Part shown: piece after piece, positions 1 to 8,282 of the stretch
How the letters are laid out: the number at the start of each line of letters is the position of its first letter
How positions within the stretch are numbered: position 1 is the first letter of the stretch
Assembly: GCA_019695185.1 (NCBI GenBank)
Contig: JAIBAN010000074.1
Location: forward strand, 1-40,533
DNA from: Blastocatellia bacterium
GTDB lineage: Bacteria > Acidobacteriota > Blastocatellia > Chloracidobacteriales > Chloracidobacteriaceae
Direction of reading: 5' to 3'
Length of the DNA stretch: 40,533 bases
Program-made: the position numbers and the translations under genes
Notes under the pieces: model-generated
Database searches by the model: none
Seen by the model: the letters and a program-made list of their open reading frames with translations, nothing else
Told to the model about the DNA's origin: nothing

Positions 1-146
1 TTGTGCGCTTTCATGGCAGTTTCCCCGTTTCTTTGGTTGGTTGCTGCCGCAGTTTCCCATTTCACTTTCCGTTTTGTCGATTCTTTTGCCAGCTTCCTTT
101 ACACTCTCTCCAGCCGCACAGGTCGAATTTTTTTATTTTATTTTTT
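1..146. other. No supported gene; leading edge of window
   Basis: Pyrimidine-rich sequence. Open frames run through it on the plus strand, but they continue into the repeat hairpin that follows and have no family resemblance or ribosome binding site that I can see. It may contain the promoter of the small gene at 266. Nothing else is supported. Confidence 0.5.
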
Positions 147-226
147 AACCGCGAAACACGCGAAATACGCGAAAATCAAAGAAAAAAATTGGTTTCTTTT
201 TCGCGTGTTTCGCGTGTTTCGCGGTT
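147..226. repeat. Inverted 9-nt repeat arrays (CGCGAAACA type) forming a hairpin
   Basis: Positions 147-174 hold three near-copies of a CGCGAAA(C/T)A unit, and 199-226 hold the reverse complement of the same 28 bases with a single difference. The 24-base loop is A/T-rich. The element ends about 40 bases before the start of the next gene. It could end transcription from outside the window or structure the leader of that gene. It belongs to the same general class as the heptamer arrays elsewhere in the window. Confidence 0.85.
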
Positions 227-265
227 TCAAAAAACCACACTTCTTGTCAGAAAACGGAGAACACA

Positions 266-661
266 ATGGTAACTCTTGCGGATGCGCGCCGCGTGATTGC
301 GGCAGCGGAACAAAAAGCCCTCGAAATCGGTCAACCCATGAACATTGCCGTAGCGGACGGCGGCGGCAATCTGGTGTCCCATGTCCGAATGGATGGTGCC
401 TGGCTGGGCAGCATTGATATTTCGATTAAGAAAGCCTACACCTCGCGGGCATTTGACATTGCCACCAAGGATTTGGCCGAACATTCCCAGTCGGGGGGCC
501 AGTTTTTCGGGATTCACGCTTCCAACAACGGAAAAATCATGATTTTTGCCGGTGGCATTCCGCTCAAGCGGGATGGCGTCGTGGTGGGTGCGATTGGCGT
601 CAGCGGTGGTTCCGGTGAACAGGACCATGCAGTGGCTGAAGCCGGTGCCGCAGCTTTTTAA
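266..661 (+). CDS. GlcG/HbpS-like small protein (DUF336 family)
   Basis: The protein has 131 residues, the normal length for this family. It shows the family's features: an N-terminal helix with ADARRVIAAAEQKA, a central strand IAVADGGGNLVSHVRMDGA, and the glycine-rich C-terminal half with FAGGIPLKRDGVVVGAIGVSGG. Members include the haem-binding, redox-sensing HbpS of Streptomyces and GlcG encoded in glycolate operons; many have no known role. No signal peptide is visible, so this copy is probably cytoplasmic. The ATG at 266 is preceded by GGAGA at 256-260, which sets the start. The next gene follows 101 bases downstream on the same strand with no clear terminator between. Family assignment is firm; the ligand is unknown. 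Confidence 0.85.
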   Translation: MVTLADARRVIAAAEQKALEIGQPMNIAVADGGGNLVSHVRMDGAWLGSIDISIKKAYTSRAFDIATKDLAEHSQSGGQFFGIHASNNGKIMIFAGGIPLKRDGVVVGAIGVSGGSGEQDHAVAEAGAAAF

Positions 662-762
662 TTTTTTTTCAGAGATAATGGAACCTTTTCCGGTTTCAAC
701 TGCAATCTACACAGTAGCTGCATAACTCAATTCCTACTCCCTGAGTTTTCGGTGAAAGTTCT

Positions 763-3700
763 ATGGGTGGAACCACTCCAACCTCAGAACGACAGGTAAT
801 TCAATGGGCCCAGGCAAGTGTACGTCTTCTGTGGACGTGTCTCTTGCTTGGGTATTTTTTTGTTCCGGTGCAGGGGCAATATGTTCCGTTTCAGTTTGAC
901 CATTACGGTGTGGACCAGGGGCTTTCAAACCAGATTGTGACATGTGTGCTCAGGGACCGGTCCGGGTATCTTTGGGTTGGTACCGAGGATGGGCTGAACC
1001 GTTTTGACGGTTACGAATTCAAGCATTTTTTACCCGTTGCCAATAATCCTGCGAGTCTGCGGGATGCCTCAATTTCCACCTTATTTGAAGACAGTCGGGG
1101 CAACCTCTGGGTCGGTACCAAAGAAGGCGGACTGCATGTCTTTGACCGGGTCACCGAAACCTTTCGCGCCTTTCAGCACGATGCCAAAAATCCAGCTACC
1201 TTGAGCCACAACCGGATTTATCGTATCTATGAGGATGCCCAGAACGTGCTCTGGGTCGGGACTGCCGGCGGTCTTGACAAGCTGGTATGGGAAAACAACG
1301 CCCTCGACACCATCAAACTGACTTCGTTTCGCAACGACCCCAAAAATCCGGAGAGCCTGGGCCATAACCGGGTGACGGCAATGGTCCGCGACCGCGCCGG
1401 GACGCTCTGGGTCGGCACCAAACAGGGACTCAACCGGATGGTGTCGGAACATCCGCCCCGGTTTGTCCAATATCTGAACGACCCGAAAAATCCGGCCAGC
1501 CTTCCCGATAACGAAGTCTATGCCCTGCTGGTGGATAAAACCGGAGATTTATGGGTGGGGATGTGGGGTCATGAAGGACTGGCCAAGGTTCCGCTGGCCG
1601 AGCAGGCCAAGCCCCAACCGGCGTTTGTCCGGTTTCCCTTTGACCCGCACACTCAAACCGGGTTTCCGGCAGACATTGTTTTGAACCTGCTCGAAGACCG
1701 GCAGGGAAACCTCTGGTTTTGTGGCGAAGGCAATGGACTGGTGCTCTGGCCAAACGCAGAGCGCAATCAGAACCGGCCCCATTGCGTGAAATTTACCGAG
1801 GATGCCGGCAACCCCTATGGGTTCAAAGGTGAACAGGCCGTCGCCTTGTGCGAAGACCAACAGGGATTGATTTGGATTGCCGCCAACGAGGGCGGACTCA
1901 ACCAATTTGACCCGACCAAGTCAGCCTTTCAAATCTATCGCCATCATTTGGGAACCGTCCCTGGCTTGATTGACACCTCGATTTCCACAATTACGGAAAC
2001 TCCCGACGGAAATCTGTGGGTTGGTCATCCGGCGGGTCTGACCCGGATTGTTTCCAGTGGCGACCGTTTCGCGCAGCCACAGTTTTTGCCAGTGACCGCC
2101 AAACCCGACACGCCAACCGGCCTGCGCTCCAACAGCATTGCCACTTCCCTGGTTGATTCACAGGGCCGGCTCTGGTTGGGAACCATCAACGGCGGCTTGC
2201 ATCTGCTGCAAAAAAACGGTGAAACCGTTTCCTTTGTCAATTATGCAAAAGACCCGGCCAACCCGGAAAGCCTGGGTAACAATGCGATTTTGTCGCTGGC
2301 GGAAGACAGGCAAGGAACGATTTGGGCTGGAACCTATCAGGGGCTGTACAAAATGCTGGACGCCAAAAGTCCGCGACCGGCCCCGAAATTTGCCTCCTTC
2401 CGCTCAAAGGCCGACAATCCCGCCACCCTCAGCGGCGATATTATCGAAGCAATAACCGCTGGTCCGGATGGAGCCCTCTGGGTTGGAACCAACTTTGGCC
2501 TGAGCCGGGTGGACCTTGAAACCGGTGCCGCGACCCGTTTTTCCGTTGACCCACACAATCCGGCGGGGCTGCCTCATCCGGTTGTCAACAGTTTGCTGAC
2601 CTCCACGCGCAACATTCTGTGGATTGGCACCAAAGGAGGCTTGTGCCGGATGGATACGGCTTCGCGCACGCTGACCAGGGTGACTGCCGAAAGCGGCCTC
2701 CGTGACCTGACGATTCAATCATTGCTTGAGGACAGCACCGGCACGTTGTGGGTTGGCACCATCAGCGGACTCTTCCGGTTTGACCCTGAAACCGGAAAAA
2801 GCATCCGGTTTGGCAAAGCCGATGGGCTCCCCAATGAAATCATCAGCCGGGGTAGTGGCTGGCGCAGCCGAAACGGGACGCTTTATTTCGGCACGGAAGA
2901 AGCCATGGTGGCGTTCCGCCCGACGGAAATCACCACCGACGGTTTTGTCCCGCCGGTCGTGTTGACCGAATTCCTGCTGGCCAACCGGGTGCAGCCGATT
3001 CGAAGCCAAACGGTGTTGCCCGCTCACATCAACTTTCTCGACGAATTGACATTGCGCTCCAGCGATAACCTGTTCACGGTCGAATTCAGCGGGCTGGATT
3101 TCCGGCAACCGGAAAACAACCGGTATGCCTATAAACTGGAGAATTTGTATAACGATTGGATTGAAACCGACCCCAAAAACCGTCGGGCGACTTTCACCAA
3201 TCTGGCTCCGGGCGAATACGTCCTGCATGTCAAAGCCGCCAACCATCACGGGGTCTGGAATGAAAGCGGGCACCACCTCAAGGTTGTGGTCCTGCCCCCC
3301 TGGTGGAAAACCAAAACCGCCTATGGGTTGTTTTTGCTGCTGATTGTGGGGAGCGCCGTTGGTGGTTATTGGTGGCGGGTCAGCGCACTTGAGCGGCGCA
3401 ATCTGGTTTTGACCCAAAAAGTCGCTGAACGAACAGCCGAACTCAACTCCTATGTGGCGAAACTGGAAACCGCCAAACAGGAAACCGAAGCCAAAAATCA
3501 GGAACTGGATGCCAAGAACCTTGAACTGGACCAGAAGGTTTTGGAACTGAATGAAAAGAACGTAGCGTTGGAGCGTTCGCAGCAACAGGCCGACCGGATT
3601 TTTTCAGCCCTGGCCGAAGCCCTGCCCGGAACGGTGCTGGATGGCAAATACCGGCTCGATGAAAAAATCGGAGCGGGCGGATTCGGAGCGGTTTTCCGGG

Positions 3701-4719
3701 CCACGCACCTCCGCCTGAACAGTCCCGTGGCCGTCAAAATCTTTCGCCCGACCCCTGGCAACGATTCTGCCGATGCGGTCGAACGGTTCCGCCGGGAAGG
3801 GGTTTCGGCAGCCATGCTGCGCCATCCGAATGTGATTGCAGTGCTCGATTCCGGAATTTCCGAAGAAGGCATTGCCTATCTGGTGATGGAACTGCTCCAG
3901 GGCGAAAGCCTGCTGGCGGAAATGAAACGGGTCCGCCAGTTTTCACTGCGCCGGGCAGCGGAAATCATCCAACCAGTCTGTGCCGCTCTGGCCGAAGCGC
4001 ACCGCCTGAACATCATCCACCGCGACATCAAGCCGGACAATATCTTCCTGCACCAGACGCCGGAAGGCGAAGTGGTCAAGGTCGTGGATTTTGGCATTGC
4101 CAAACTGGTGGGAGTTGATTCGGGCGACCAGGGAAAACTGACCGCCACAGGTGGCATCATCGGAACTCCGGGCTATATGGCTCCGGAACGGTTGAGCAAC
4201 CTGCCCTATGACGGACGCTCGGATGTCTACAGTTTGGGAATCATGGTTTTTGAAATGCTGGCGGGCCGGATGCCGTTTCAGGCCGGTGGCGGCAGTTTTA
4301 TCGAAATCATCATGGCACACCTGAAAAATCAGCCACCCTCGTTAAAAGAATTCCGCCCTGATGTTCCGGATGAAATCAACCGTTTGCTACAAAAAGCCCT
4401 GGCCAAAGCCCCTGAAACCCGCCCCACGGCACTGGAATTTGGCGAGCAGTTTTTGTTTGTGGCAGCCCCTTACCTCTCTCAGCCACGCTCCATCAGTGTG
4501 AAAATCCCGCTTTTCCCGCATGACCCGGCGTCTGTGGACGGCGAGTTTTTGTCCAAAGATACGATTGCCGACCAGGGACTGACTGACACCGAGGCAGCCG
4601 ACCTGCCCACCATCACCGGACAGTTTGCCAGCCCCAAAGAAACACCCCAGCAGGCCGAAACAGTTGTCAAAACAATTGCCACCACTGAAAAACCAGAGGA
4701 CCAGAACACAAATCCCTGA
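763..4719 (+). CDS. Two-component-type propeller sensor fused to a Ser/Thr protein kinase
   Basis: The protein has 1318 residues. Residues 21-39 are a signal/anchor segment. About 14 Reg_prop blades with the (L/I)W(V/I)G(T) motif then make two predicted seven-bladed propellers, followed by a Y_Y_Y domain (about 770-845), a transmembrane helix (about 854-874) and a coiled coil rich in EKN/DAKN repeats (880-945). The C-terminal module is a complete Hanks-type kinase: glycine loop from Gly970 (GAGGFGAV), catalytic Lys992 (AVKIF), HRDIKPDN with Asp1088, DFG with Asp1109, and GTPGYMAPE. Sensors of this extracellular type normally end in a histidine kinase or GGDEF domain; here the output is Ser/Thr phosphorylation in the cytoplasm. 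The last roughly 95 residues are Pro/Thr-rich and disordered-looking. The ATG at 763 has GGTGAAAG just upstream. All kinase catalytic residues are intact, so I predict activity. Ligand and substrates are unknown. Confidence 0.92.
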   Translation: MGGTTPTSERQVIQWAQASVRLLWTCLLLGYFFVPVQGQYVPFQFDHYGVDQGLSNQIVTCVLRDRSGYLWVGTEDGLNRFDGYEFKHFLPVANNPASLRDASISTLFEDSRGNLWVGTKEGGLHVFDRVTETFRAFQHDAKNPATLSHNRIYRIYEDAQNVLWVGTAGGLDKLVWENNALDTIKLTSFRNDPKNPESLGHNRVTAMVRDRAGTLWVGTKQGLNRMVSEHPPRFVQYLNDPKNPASLPDNEVYALLVDKTGDLWVGMWGHEGLAKVPLAEQAKPQPAFVRFPFDPHTQTGFPADIVLNLLEDRQGNLWFCGEGNGLVLWPNAERNQNRPHCVKFTEDAGNPYGFKGEQAVALCEDQQGLIWIAANEGGLNQFDPTKSAFQIYRHHLGTVPGLIDTSISTITETPDGNLWVGHPAGLTRIVSSGDRFAQPQFLPVTAKPDTPTGLRSNSIATSLVDSQGRLWLGTINGGLHLLQKNGETVSFVNYAKDPANPESLGNNAILSLAEDRQGTIWAGTYQGLYKMLDAKSPRPAPKFASFRSKADNPATLSGDIIEAITAGPDGALWVGTNFGLSRVDLETGAATRFSVDPHNPAGLPHPVVNSLLTSTRNILWIGTKGGLCRMDTASRTLTRVTAESGLRDLTIQSLLEDSTGTLWVGTISGLFRFDPETGKSIRFGKADGLPNEIISRGSGWRSRNGTLYFGTEEAMVAFRPTEITTDGFVPPVVLTEFLLANRVQPIRSQTVLPAHINFLDELTLRSSDNLFTVEFSGLDFRQPENNRYAYKLENLYNDWIETDPKNRRATFTNLAPGEYVLHVKAANHHGVWNESGHHLKVVVLPPWWKTKTAYGLFLLLIVGSAVGGYWWRVSALERRNLVLTQKVAERTAELNSYVAKLETAKQETEAKNQELDAKNLELDQKVLELNEKNVALERSQQQADRIFSALAEALPGTVLDGKYRLDEKIGAGGFGAVFRATHLRLNSPVAVKIFRPTPGNDSADAVERFRREGVSAAMLRHPNVIAVLDSGISEEGIAYLVMELLQGESLLAEMKRVRQFSLRRAAEIIQPVCAALAEAHRLNIIHRDIKPDNIFLHQTPEGEVVKVVDFGIAKLVGVDSGDQGKLTATGGIIGTPGYMAPERLSNLPYDGRSDVYSLGIMVFEMLAGRMPFQAGGGSFIEIIMAHLKNQPPSLKEFRPDVPDEINRLLQKALAKAPETRPTALEFGEQFLFVAAPYLSQPRSISVKIPLFPHDPASVDGEFLSKDTIADQGLTDTEAADLPTITGQFASPKETPQQAETVVKTIATTEKPEDQNTNP

Positions 4720-4758
4720 TTTTTTACCGCCAAAACCCGGCATTGCTGATAAAAACTT

Positions 4759-5583
4759 TTAGGGTTCGATAAGCGGAACGTGATTCAAATGCTCCGTGCG
4801 GTGCGCCAGGTAGGTCACCGGGTTCAGCCCGGAAAAGCTCCGAAAATCGTGAATAAAATGGGCTTGGTCAAAATACCCGCACTCGGCGGCCACATCCGCC
4901 CAATTCACAAGGCGGGAAAAGTGAAGTTGCCGCAACACCTGCTGAAAGCGGCAAATCCGACAGAACAATTTGGGTGTCAGGCCGACTTCATTGGTAAAAA
5001 GCTGAATAAACCGGCGGGAACTGAGGCCAATTTGATTGGTCACGGTGGCAATGTTCTGCGCCCCAGGGTCGGTCAAAAACCGGTTTAAGGCAAAAGCCAC
5101 CGCCCGATGACGGGTCCATTGGCGGGCGGCCAAACGCTCCAGGGTTTGCTCCAGAAGGCGGAATTTGGCGGCAACGGTTGGAACGGCCAGCAACTGTTCG
5201 CGCAAAATCGGGGCTTCCCTGCCCCAGACATCTTCGAGCGAAACCGTGGTGTCGCGCAATTCACCGGCAGGAAACGGCAAAAACGGAAACGCCCCGCCCG
5301 GTTTGAAATGGACCCCCATGATTTCCGCCTGGTCGCTTGTGTCAATCACCACATATTCCGAATGCAGCCCGGAAAGCAGTGTTCCGCGATAGATTTGGGG
5401 TTGATTCGGGTCGTCCCGGTCGTAGGTCCGCAGCGTGTCTTCCCGCAAATTGATGACCAGTTCCACCTGCCCGGTCGGCATGACTCGTTCCTTGGCATGT
5501 TGCGGGGTGTGCCCTTCGAAGTACCACAACAAACCGACAAACTGAGAGAGCGGTGGCGGCGGAATGTAAAAATGGGAACGCAT
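4759..5583 (-). CDS. AraC-family transcriptional regulator
   Basis: The protein has 274 residues. The N-terminal roughly 170 residues match the ligand-sensing part of AraC-type regulators of the DUF6597 kind (RSHFYIPPPPLSQFVGLLWYFEG, MPTGQVELVINL, GVHFKPGGAFPFL). The C-terminal roughly 100 residues hold two helix-turn-helix units, with QIGLSSRRFIQLFTNEVGLTPK and the signature WADVAAECGYFDQAHFIHDFRSFSG. I chose the ATG at 5583 because the family homology begins there. A longer frame from 5688 would read through the heptamer array and add SSVLSPQS-type residues. The gene is convergent with the kinase gene (39 bases between the stops) and lies downstream of the winged-helix/PD40 gene on the same strand, separated by a long palindromic array. 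Target genes are unknown. Confidence 0.88.
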   Translation of the reverse strand: MRSHFYIPPPPLSQFVGLLWYFEGHTPQHAKERVMPTGQVELVINLREDTLRTYDRDDPNQPQIYRGTLLSGLHSEYVVIDTSDQAEIMGVHFKPGGAFPFLPFPAGELRDTTVSLEDVWGREAPILREQLLAVPTVAAKFRLLEQTLERLAARQWTRHRAVAFALNRFLTDPGAQNIATVTNQIGLSSRRFIQLFTNEVGLTPKLFCRICRFQQVLRQLHFSRLVNWADVAAECGYFDQAHFIHDFRSFSGLNPVTYLAHRTEHLNHVPLIEP

Positions 5584-5591
5584 AATTATTA

Positions 5592-5786
5592 AGGACTGCG
5601 GACAAATCCAGGACTGAGGACTGAGGACTGAGGACTGAGCAGAATCAAATCCATGCTCTGGTTGGTTCAAGAGTTTCCAGAATGCCAATGAAGTGGTTGG
5701 AAAACTCTTGCCTCCCTGTTTTGATTGAAAACTCAGTCCTCAGTCCTCAGTCCTCAGTCCTGGATTTGTCCTCAGTCCTCAGTCCT
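5592..5786. repeat. Palindromic GGACTGA heptamer arrays between two regulators
   Basis: The left arm (5592-5640) is a tandem run of GGACTGA (first copies GGACTGC). The right arm (5733-5786) is the same unit reversed (CTCAGTC). The 90-base centre has further inverted pairs: AATCAAA (5643-5649) with TTTGATT (5720-5726), and AAGAGTTTCC-like with GGAAAACTCTT. The whole spacer can therefore fold as one long stem. The outermost unit on the right contains the TGA stop of the winged-helix/PD40 gene (5779-5781), and the left arm ends about 8 bases before the AraC start codon. It would sit between the two genes in a shared minus-strand transcript. Confidence 0.9.
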
Positions 5787-8133
5787 TGACTTGGGTGTTG
5801 TGTATCAAAACCACATCGCTGGTATAGAGGCCACGCGTACAAGCCAGTTGTCCCGTCAGTGGCGACCAGTCGAACCAGAAAATCTGATTGTCAATAAAAT
5901 CAGTCAGTTTGCGGGGCGGCTGGCCGTCCAGCGGCAGCTCCCAGATATTTGAAACGCCCTGCTCATTGTTGATAAAGGTCAAGGCCGTACCGTTTGGGTG
6001 CCAGCGCAGCAGCGTATCACCGGAGGTCCACACAGCCGACTTGGGCAACGTAAAGCTTTGCATCTGTTTGCGCTGGGAAAGTGAATAGATGGCCCGTTTC
6101 CACTGTGGCGTGGGGTCGTTCTGGTCCCAATAGGAATAGGCAATCCGGTCACCGTCGGGCGCAATCGCCGGTTGATAGTAATACCCTTGCAGCAGCAATT
6201 CCGGCGTCCCGCCTGTCACCGGCAACCGATACAGCCCGTCGTCTCCGATGAAAACAAACCAGTTTTCCTGCGGCGAAGTGGCTGTTCCCCATTCCCCTTT
6301 GCCAAACGTCAACTGCGTCTGATTGCCTCCATCCAGGTCCATCCGCCAGATATGAAACGTTCCGGTTCGATTTGATTGGAACAGGACCGAGTGTCCGTCA
6401 GCGGAAATTAAAGGGTTGAAATTGACTGCTTTGGTTTCCATCAACCGTTTTTTACCGGTTCCATCTGCGTTCAGCAGACATAAATCAACCGCCCCTTGTT
6501 GTTGATTGGCATAAATCAGGCGTCCGTCTTTGGTCCAGCAAAAACTGAACCCGTCAGCCCGTCCCGTCGTGACTTTGGTGGGTACGGAAAGATTTTTTCC
6601 GAATACCAGATTTGAGGCTGTGGCAGGGGCACCCGGCGTCTGCCGGGGAGTGGAATTGGGTGAGGTGGCCGGTAACACCCAGATGTTAAACAGCGCCTCT
6701 GATTGAATGGCCGTAAAGACTTTGGTATCGGTGGAACTGGTCAGATTGTCATAGCCGTTGACTTCGTTGGTAATTTTGCGGACCTCTCCGCCGGGATATG
6801 AGACCAGTTGAATTTGCGGCGGCGTAAACGGCTCTTCCGCACCCGTAACCAGCAATCCGGAACCATCGGCCATCCAGGTCAGGCCACTGACATCCAGCCA
6901 ACGATGCGGAGAGATGGGGCGTTCCGGTCCCCCGGTGGCGGAAATCTCGACCAGTTGCAGTTGGCGCATCCCTTCCAATCCAATTTTCCCAGTCACAAAT
7001 GCCAGCCGGGTTCCATCAGGTGACCATACCGGACGGGACAAAAAGTCAGGATTTGTTTTCACCACAACGGTCTGTTCATTACCGCCAGCCGCATCCGCCG
7101 TCATCAAGGCGTTGGCCCGTTCCGTGGATAACCCCCGGATAAATGCCACTCGGCGACCATCGGGCGAAACCACCACTGTCGGCATGACATCGTGAACCAC
7201 CCGGACCGGCACCCCGCCCAAAACCGGGACTCGAAAAATTTCACCAACCCCAACCTTGTCCCACACATTGTAATAGATGTGATTGCCATCCGGCGAAACC
7301 GCTACGCCTTGATAGATAACCGGAGCCGGCGGCTGCACCTGCACTTCGCCGGCGGTGGCGATGTGCTTCACCCACAGGGATTGTTCGCCTCCGTTTTCCA
7401 AAACAAAGACCAGCAGTTTTCCATCCGGTGAAACAGCCGCGTCCAGGGTGCGCCCCGTGGCCGTCAGGCGACTGACCGTAAAGTTTTGCAGGAGCTGTTT
7501 TTTTGCTTCCGGCTTAAAGAAAAAACGCCCCAGGGTCCAGGCACCGGTCAAAATCGTCAACCCGACAAGTGACAATAAAACCAAGAACTGCGGACTGCGG
7601 ACTGCGAACTGAGCTTTTTTCGAGGACTGGGGACTGCGGACTGCAGACTGAGTTTTTTCTGAGGACTGAGGACTGAGGACTGAGGACTGAGCTTTCTCCA
7701 AGGACTGAGGTTCCGGAACCAGGGATTGAGAGTCGGAATCCCACTCTGAAACCAGTTCCAGCTCGTCATGTGCAACGAACATCGGTGCCTCAGCTTCGGT
7801 CCCCGTGGGTTGAACTTCCTGCACCGCAGCCACAAAGCGATACCCCCGGCGGGGGACCGTTTCAATAAACTGATGGTCGGTTGGTCCTTCGCCCAGCACC
7901 TTGCGCAGAACCGAAATATTGCGCGTCAGACTGCCTTCCTCAACAAAGGTGTCAGGCCAGATTTTGTCCATCAATTCATTTTTTTCGACAACTTCGCCAT
8001 GCCGTTCGACCAGCAATTGGAGGGTTTCAAAGGCTTTGTTGGTGAGCGGAATAACGGTTCCGGCACGCCACAACAGGCGGCGGCGGGGGTCCAGCCGGAA
8101 TTCGTCAAATTCGTATAAATGCTGATTACGCAT
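5779..8133 (-). CDS. Membrane-anchored winged-helix regulator with PD40/TolB-like propeller
   Basis: The protein has 784 residues. Residues 6-103 are an OmpR/PhoB-type winged helix (FRLDPRRRLLWRAG, PLTNKAFETLQLLVERHGEVV, DELM-like NELMDKIWPDTFVEEGSLTRNISVLRKVLG, VPRRGYRFVA). A low-complexity linker follows (about 140-183), then one transmembrane helix (about 184-207). The extracytoplasmic half is made of PD40 blades (SPDGKLLVFV, SPDGNHIYYN, SPDGRRVAFIRG, SPDGTRLAFV, SADGHSVLFQSNRTG, PDGDRIAYSYWD). This CadC-like layout is common in Acidobacteriota; the propeller is presumed to sense a periplasmic signal and pass it to the DNA-binding domain. The ATG at 8133 is preferred over a GTG at 8142 because AAGGTG lies at the right distance before it. 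The linker is encoded by the heptamer array at 7583-7706. Regulon and ligand are unknown. Confidence 0.9.
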   Translation of the reverse strand: MRNQHLYEFDEFRLDPRRRLLWRAGTVIPLTNKAFETLQLLVERHGEVVEKNELMDKIWPDTFVEEGSLTRNISVLRKVLGEGPTDHQFIETVPRRGYRFVAAVQEVQPTGTEAEAPMFVAHDELELVSEWDSDSQSLVPEPQSLEKAQSSVLSPQSSEKTQSAVRSPQSSKKAQFAVRSPQFLVLLSLVGLTILTGAWTLGRFFFKPEAKKQLLQNFTVSRLTATGRTLDAAVSPDGKLLVFVLENGGEQSLWVKHIATAGEVQVQPPAPVIYQGVAVSPDGNHIYYNVWDKVGVGEIFRVPVLGGVPVRVVHDVMPTVVVSPDGRRVAFIRGLSTERANALMTADAAGGNEQTVVVKTNPDFLSRPVWSPDGTRLAFVTGKIGLEGMRQLQLVEISATGGPERPISPHRWLDVSGLTWMADGSGLLVTGAEEPFTPPQIQLVSYPGGEVRKITNEVNGYDNLTSSTDTKVFTAIQSEALFNIWVLPATSPNSTPRQTPGAPATASNLVFGKNLSVPTKVTTGRADGFSFCWTKDGRLIYANQQQGAVDLCLLNADGTGKKRLMETKAVNFNPLISADGHSVLFQSNRTGTFHIWRMDLDGGNQTQLTFGKGEWGTATSPQENWFVFIGDDGLYRLPVTGGTPELLLQGYYYQPAIAPDGDRIAYSYWDQNDPTPQWKRAIYSLSQRKQMQSFTLPKSAVWTSGDTLLRWHPNGTALTFINNEQGVSNIWELPLDGQPPRKLTDFIDNQIFWFDWSPLTGQLACTRGLYTSDVVLIHNTQVKD
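7583..7706 (-). repeat. In-frame GGACTGA/GGACTGC array inside the regulator gene
   Basis: On the plus strand the sequence is a run of GGACTGC and GGACTGA units with short spacers of the GAGCTTTTTT kind. Read on the coding strand it gives a degenerate peptide repeat of the SSVLSPQ / SAVRSPQ type, because three heptamers equal seven codons. It lies just before the transmembrane helix, in a linker that can tolerate length change. Unlike the intergenic copies, no inverted partner lies next to it. Confidence 0.9.
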
Positions 8134-8282
8134 AGGGTTCACCTTGAAAATCAGACTTTGTAAGCCTTTGTGAGAACGATTTGTCAGGGTTGTTCAGGAC
8201 TTGGTGGCAGGTGATGCAGTACCTCTTGCCCACCGAAACGGATATGCACGTTACGAACCTTTTTCAACCGGAGTTCTTACCT
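8134..8282. promoter_or_regulatory. Divergent promoter region of the PD40 regulator and the TPR gene
   Basis: The 149 bases separate two divergently transcribed genes, so both promoters must lie here unless longer transcripts exist. I see no convincing -35/-10 pair or operator by eye. The location makes it a plausible target of the winged-helix protein encoded to its left; that is inference only. Confidence 0.4.

Noticed and set aside
1..417. 138-codon frame at the left edge
   Set aside because: It runs through the CGCGAAACA hairpin and into the HbpS-like gene in another frame; the KHAKYAK and RVFRVFRGF residues are just translated repeat.
2719..3585. 288-codon open frame opposite the Reg_prop-kinase gene
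   Set aside because: Antisense shadow; the sense strand encodes clear propeller, Y_Y_Y and coiled-coil repeats.
7583..7706. CRISPR array
   Set aside because: Units are 7 bases, tandem and without unique spacers; there are no cas genes in the window. The same applies to the other arrays.
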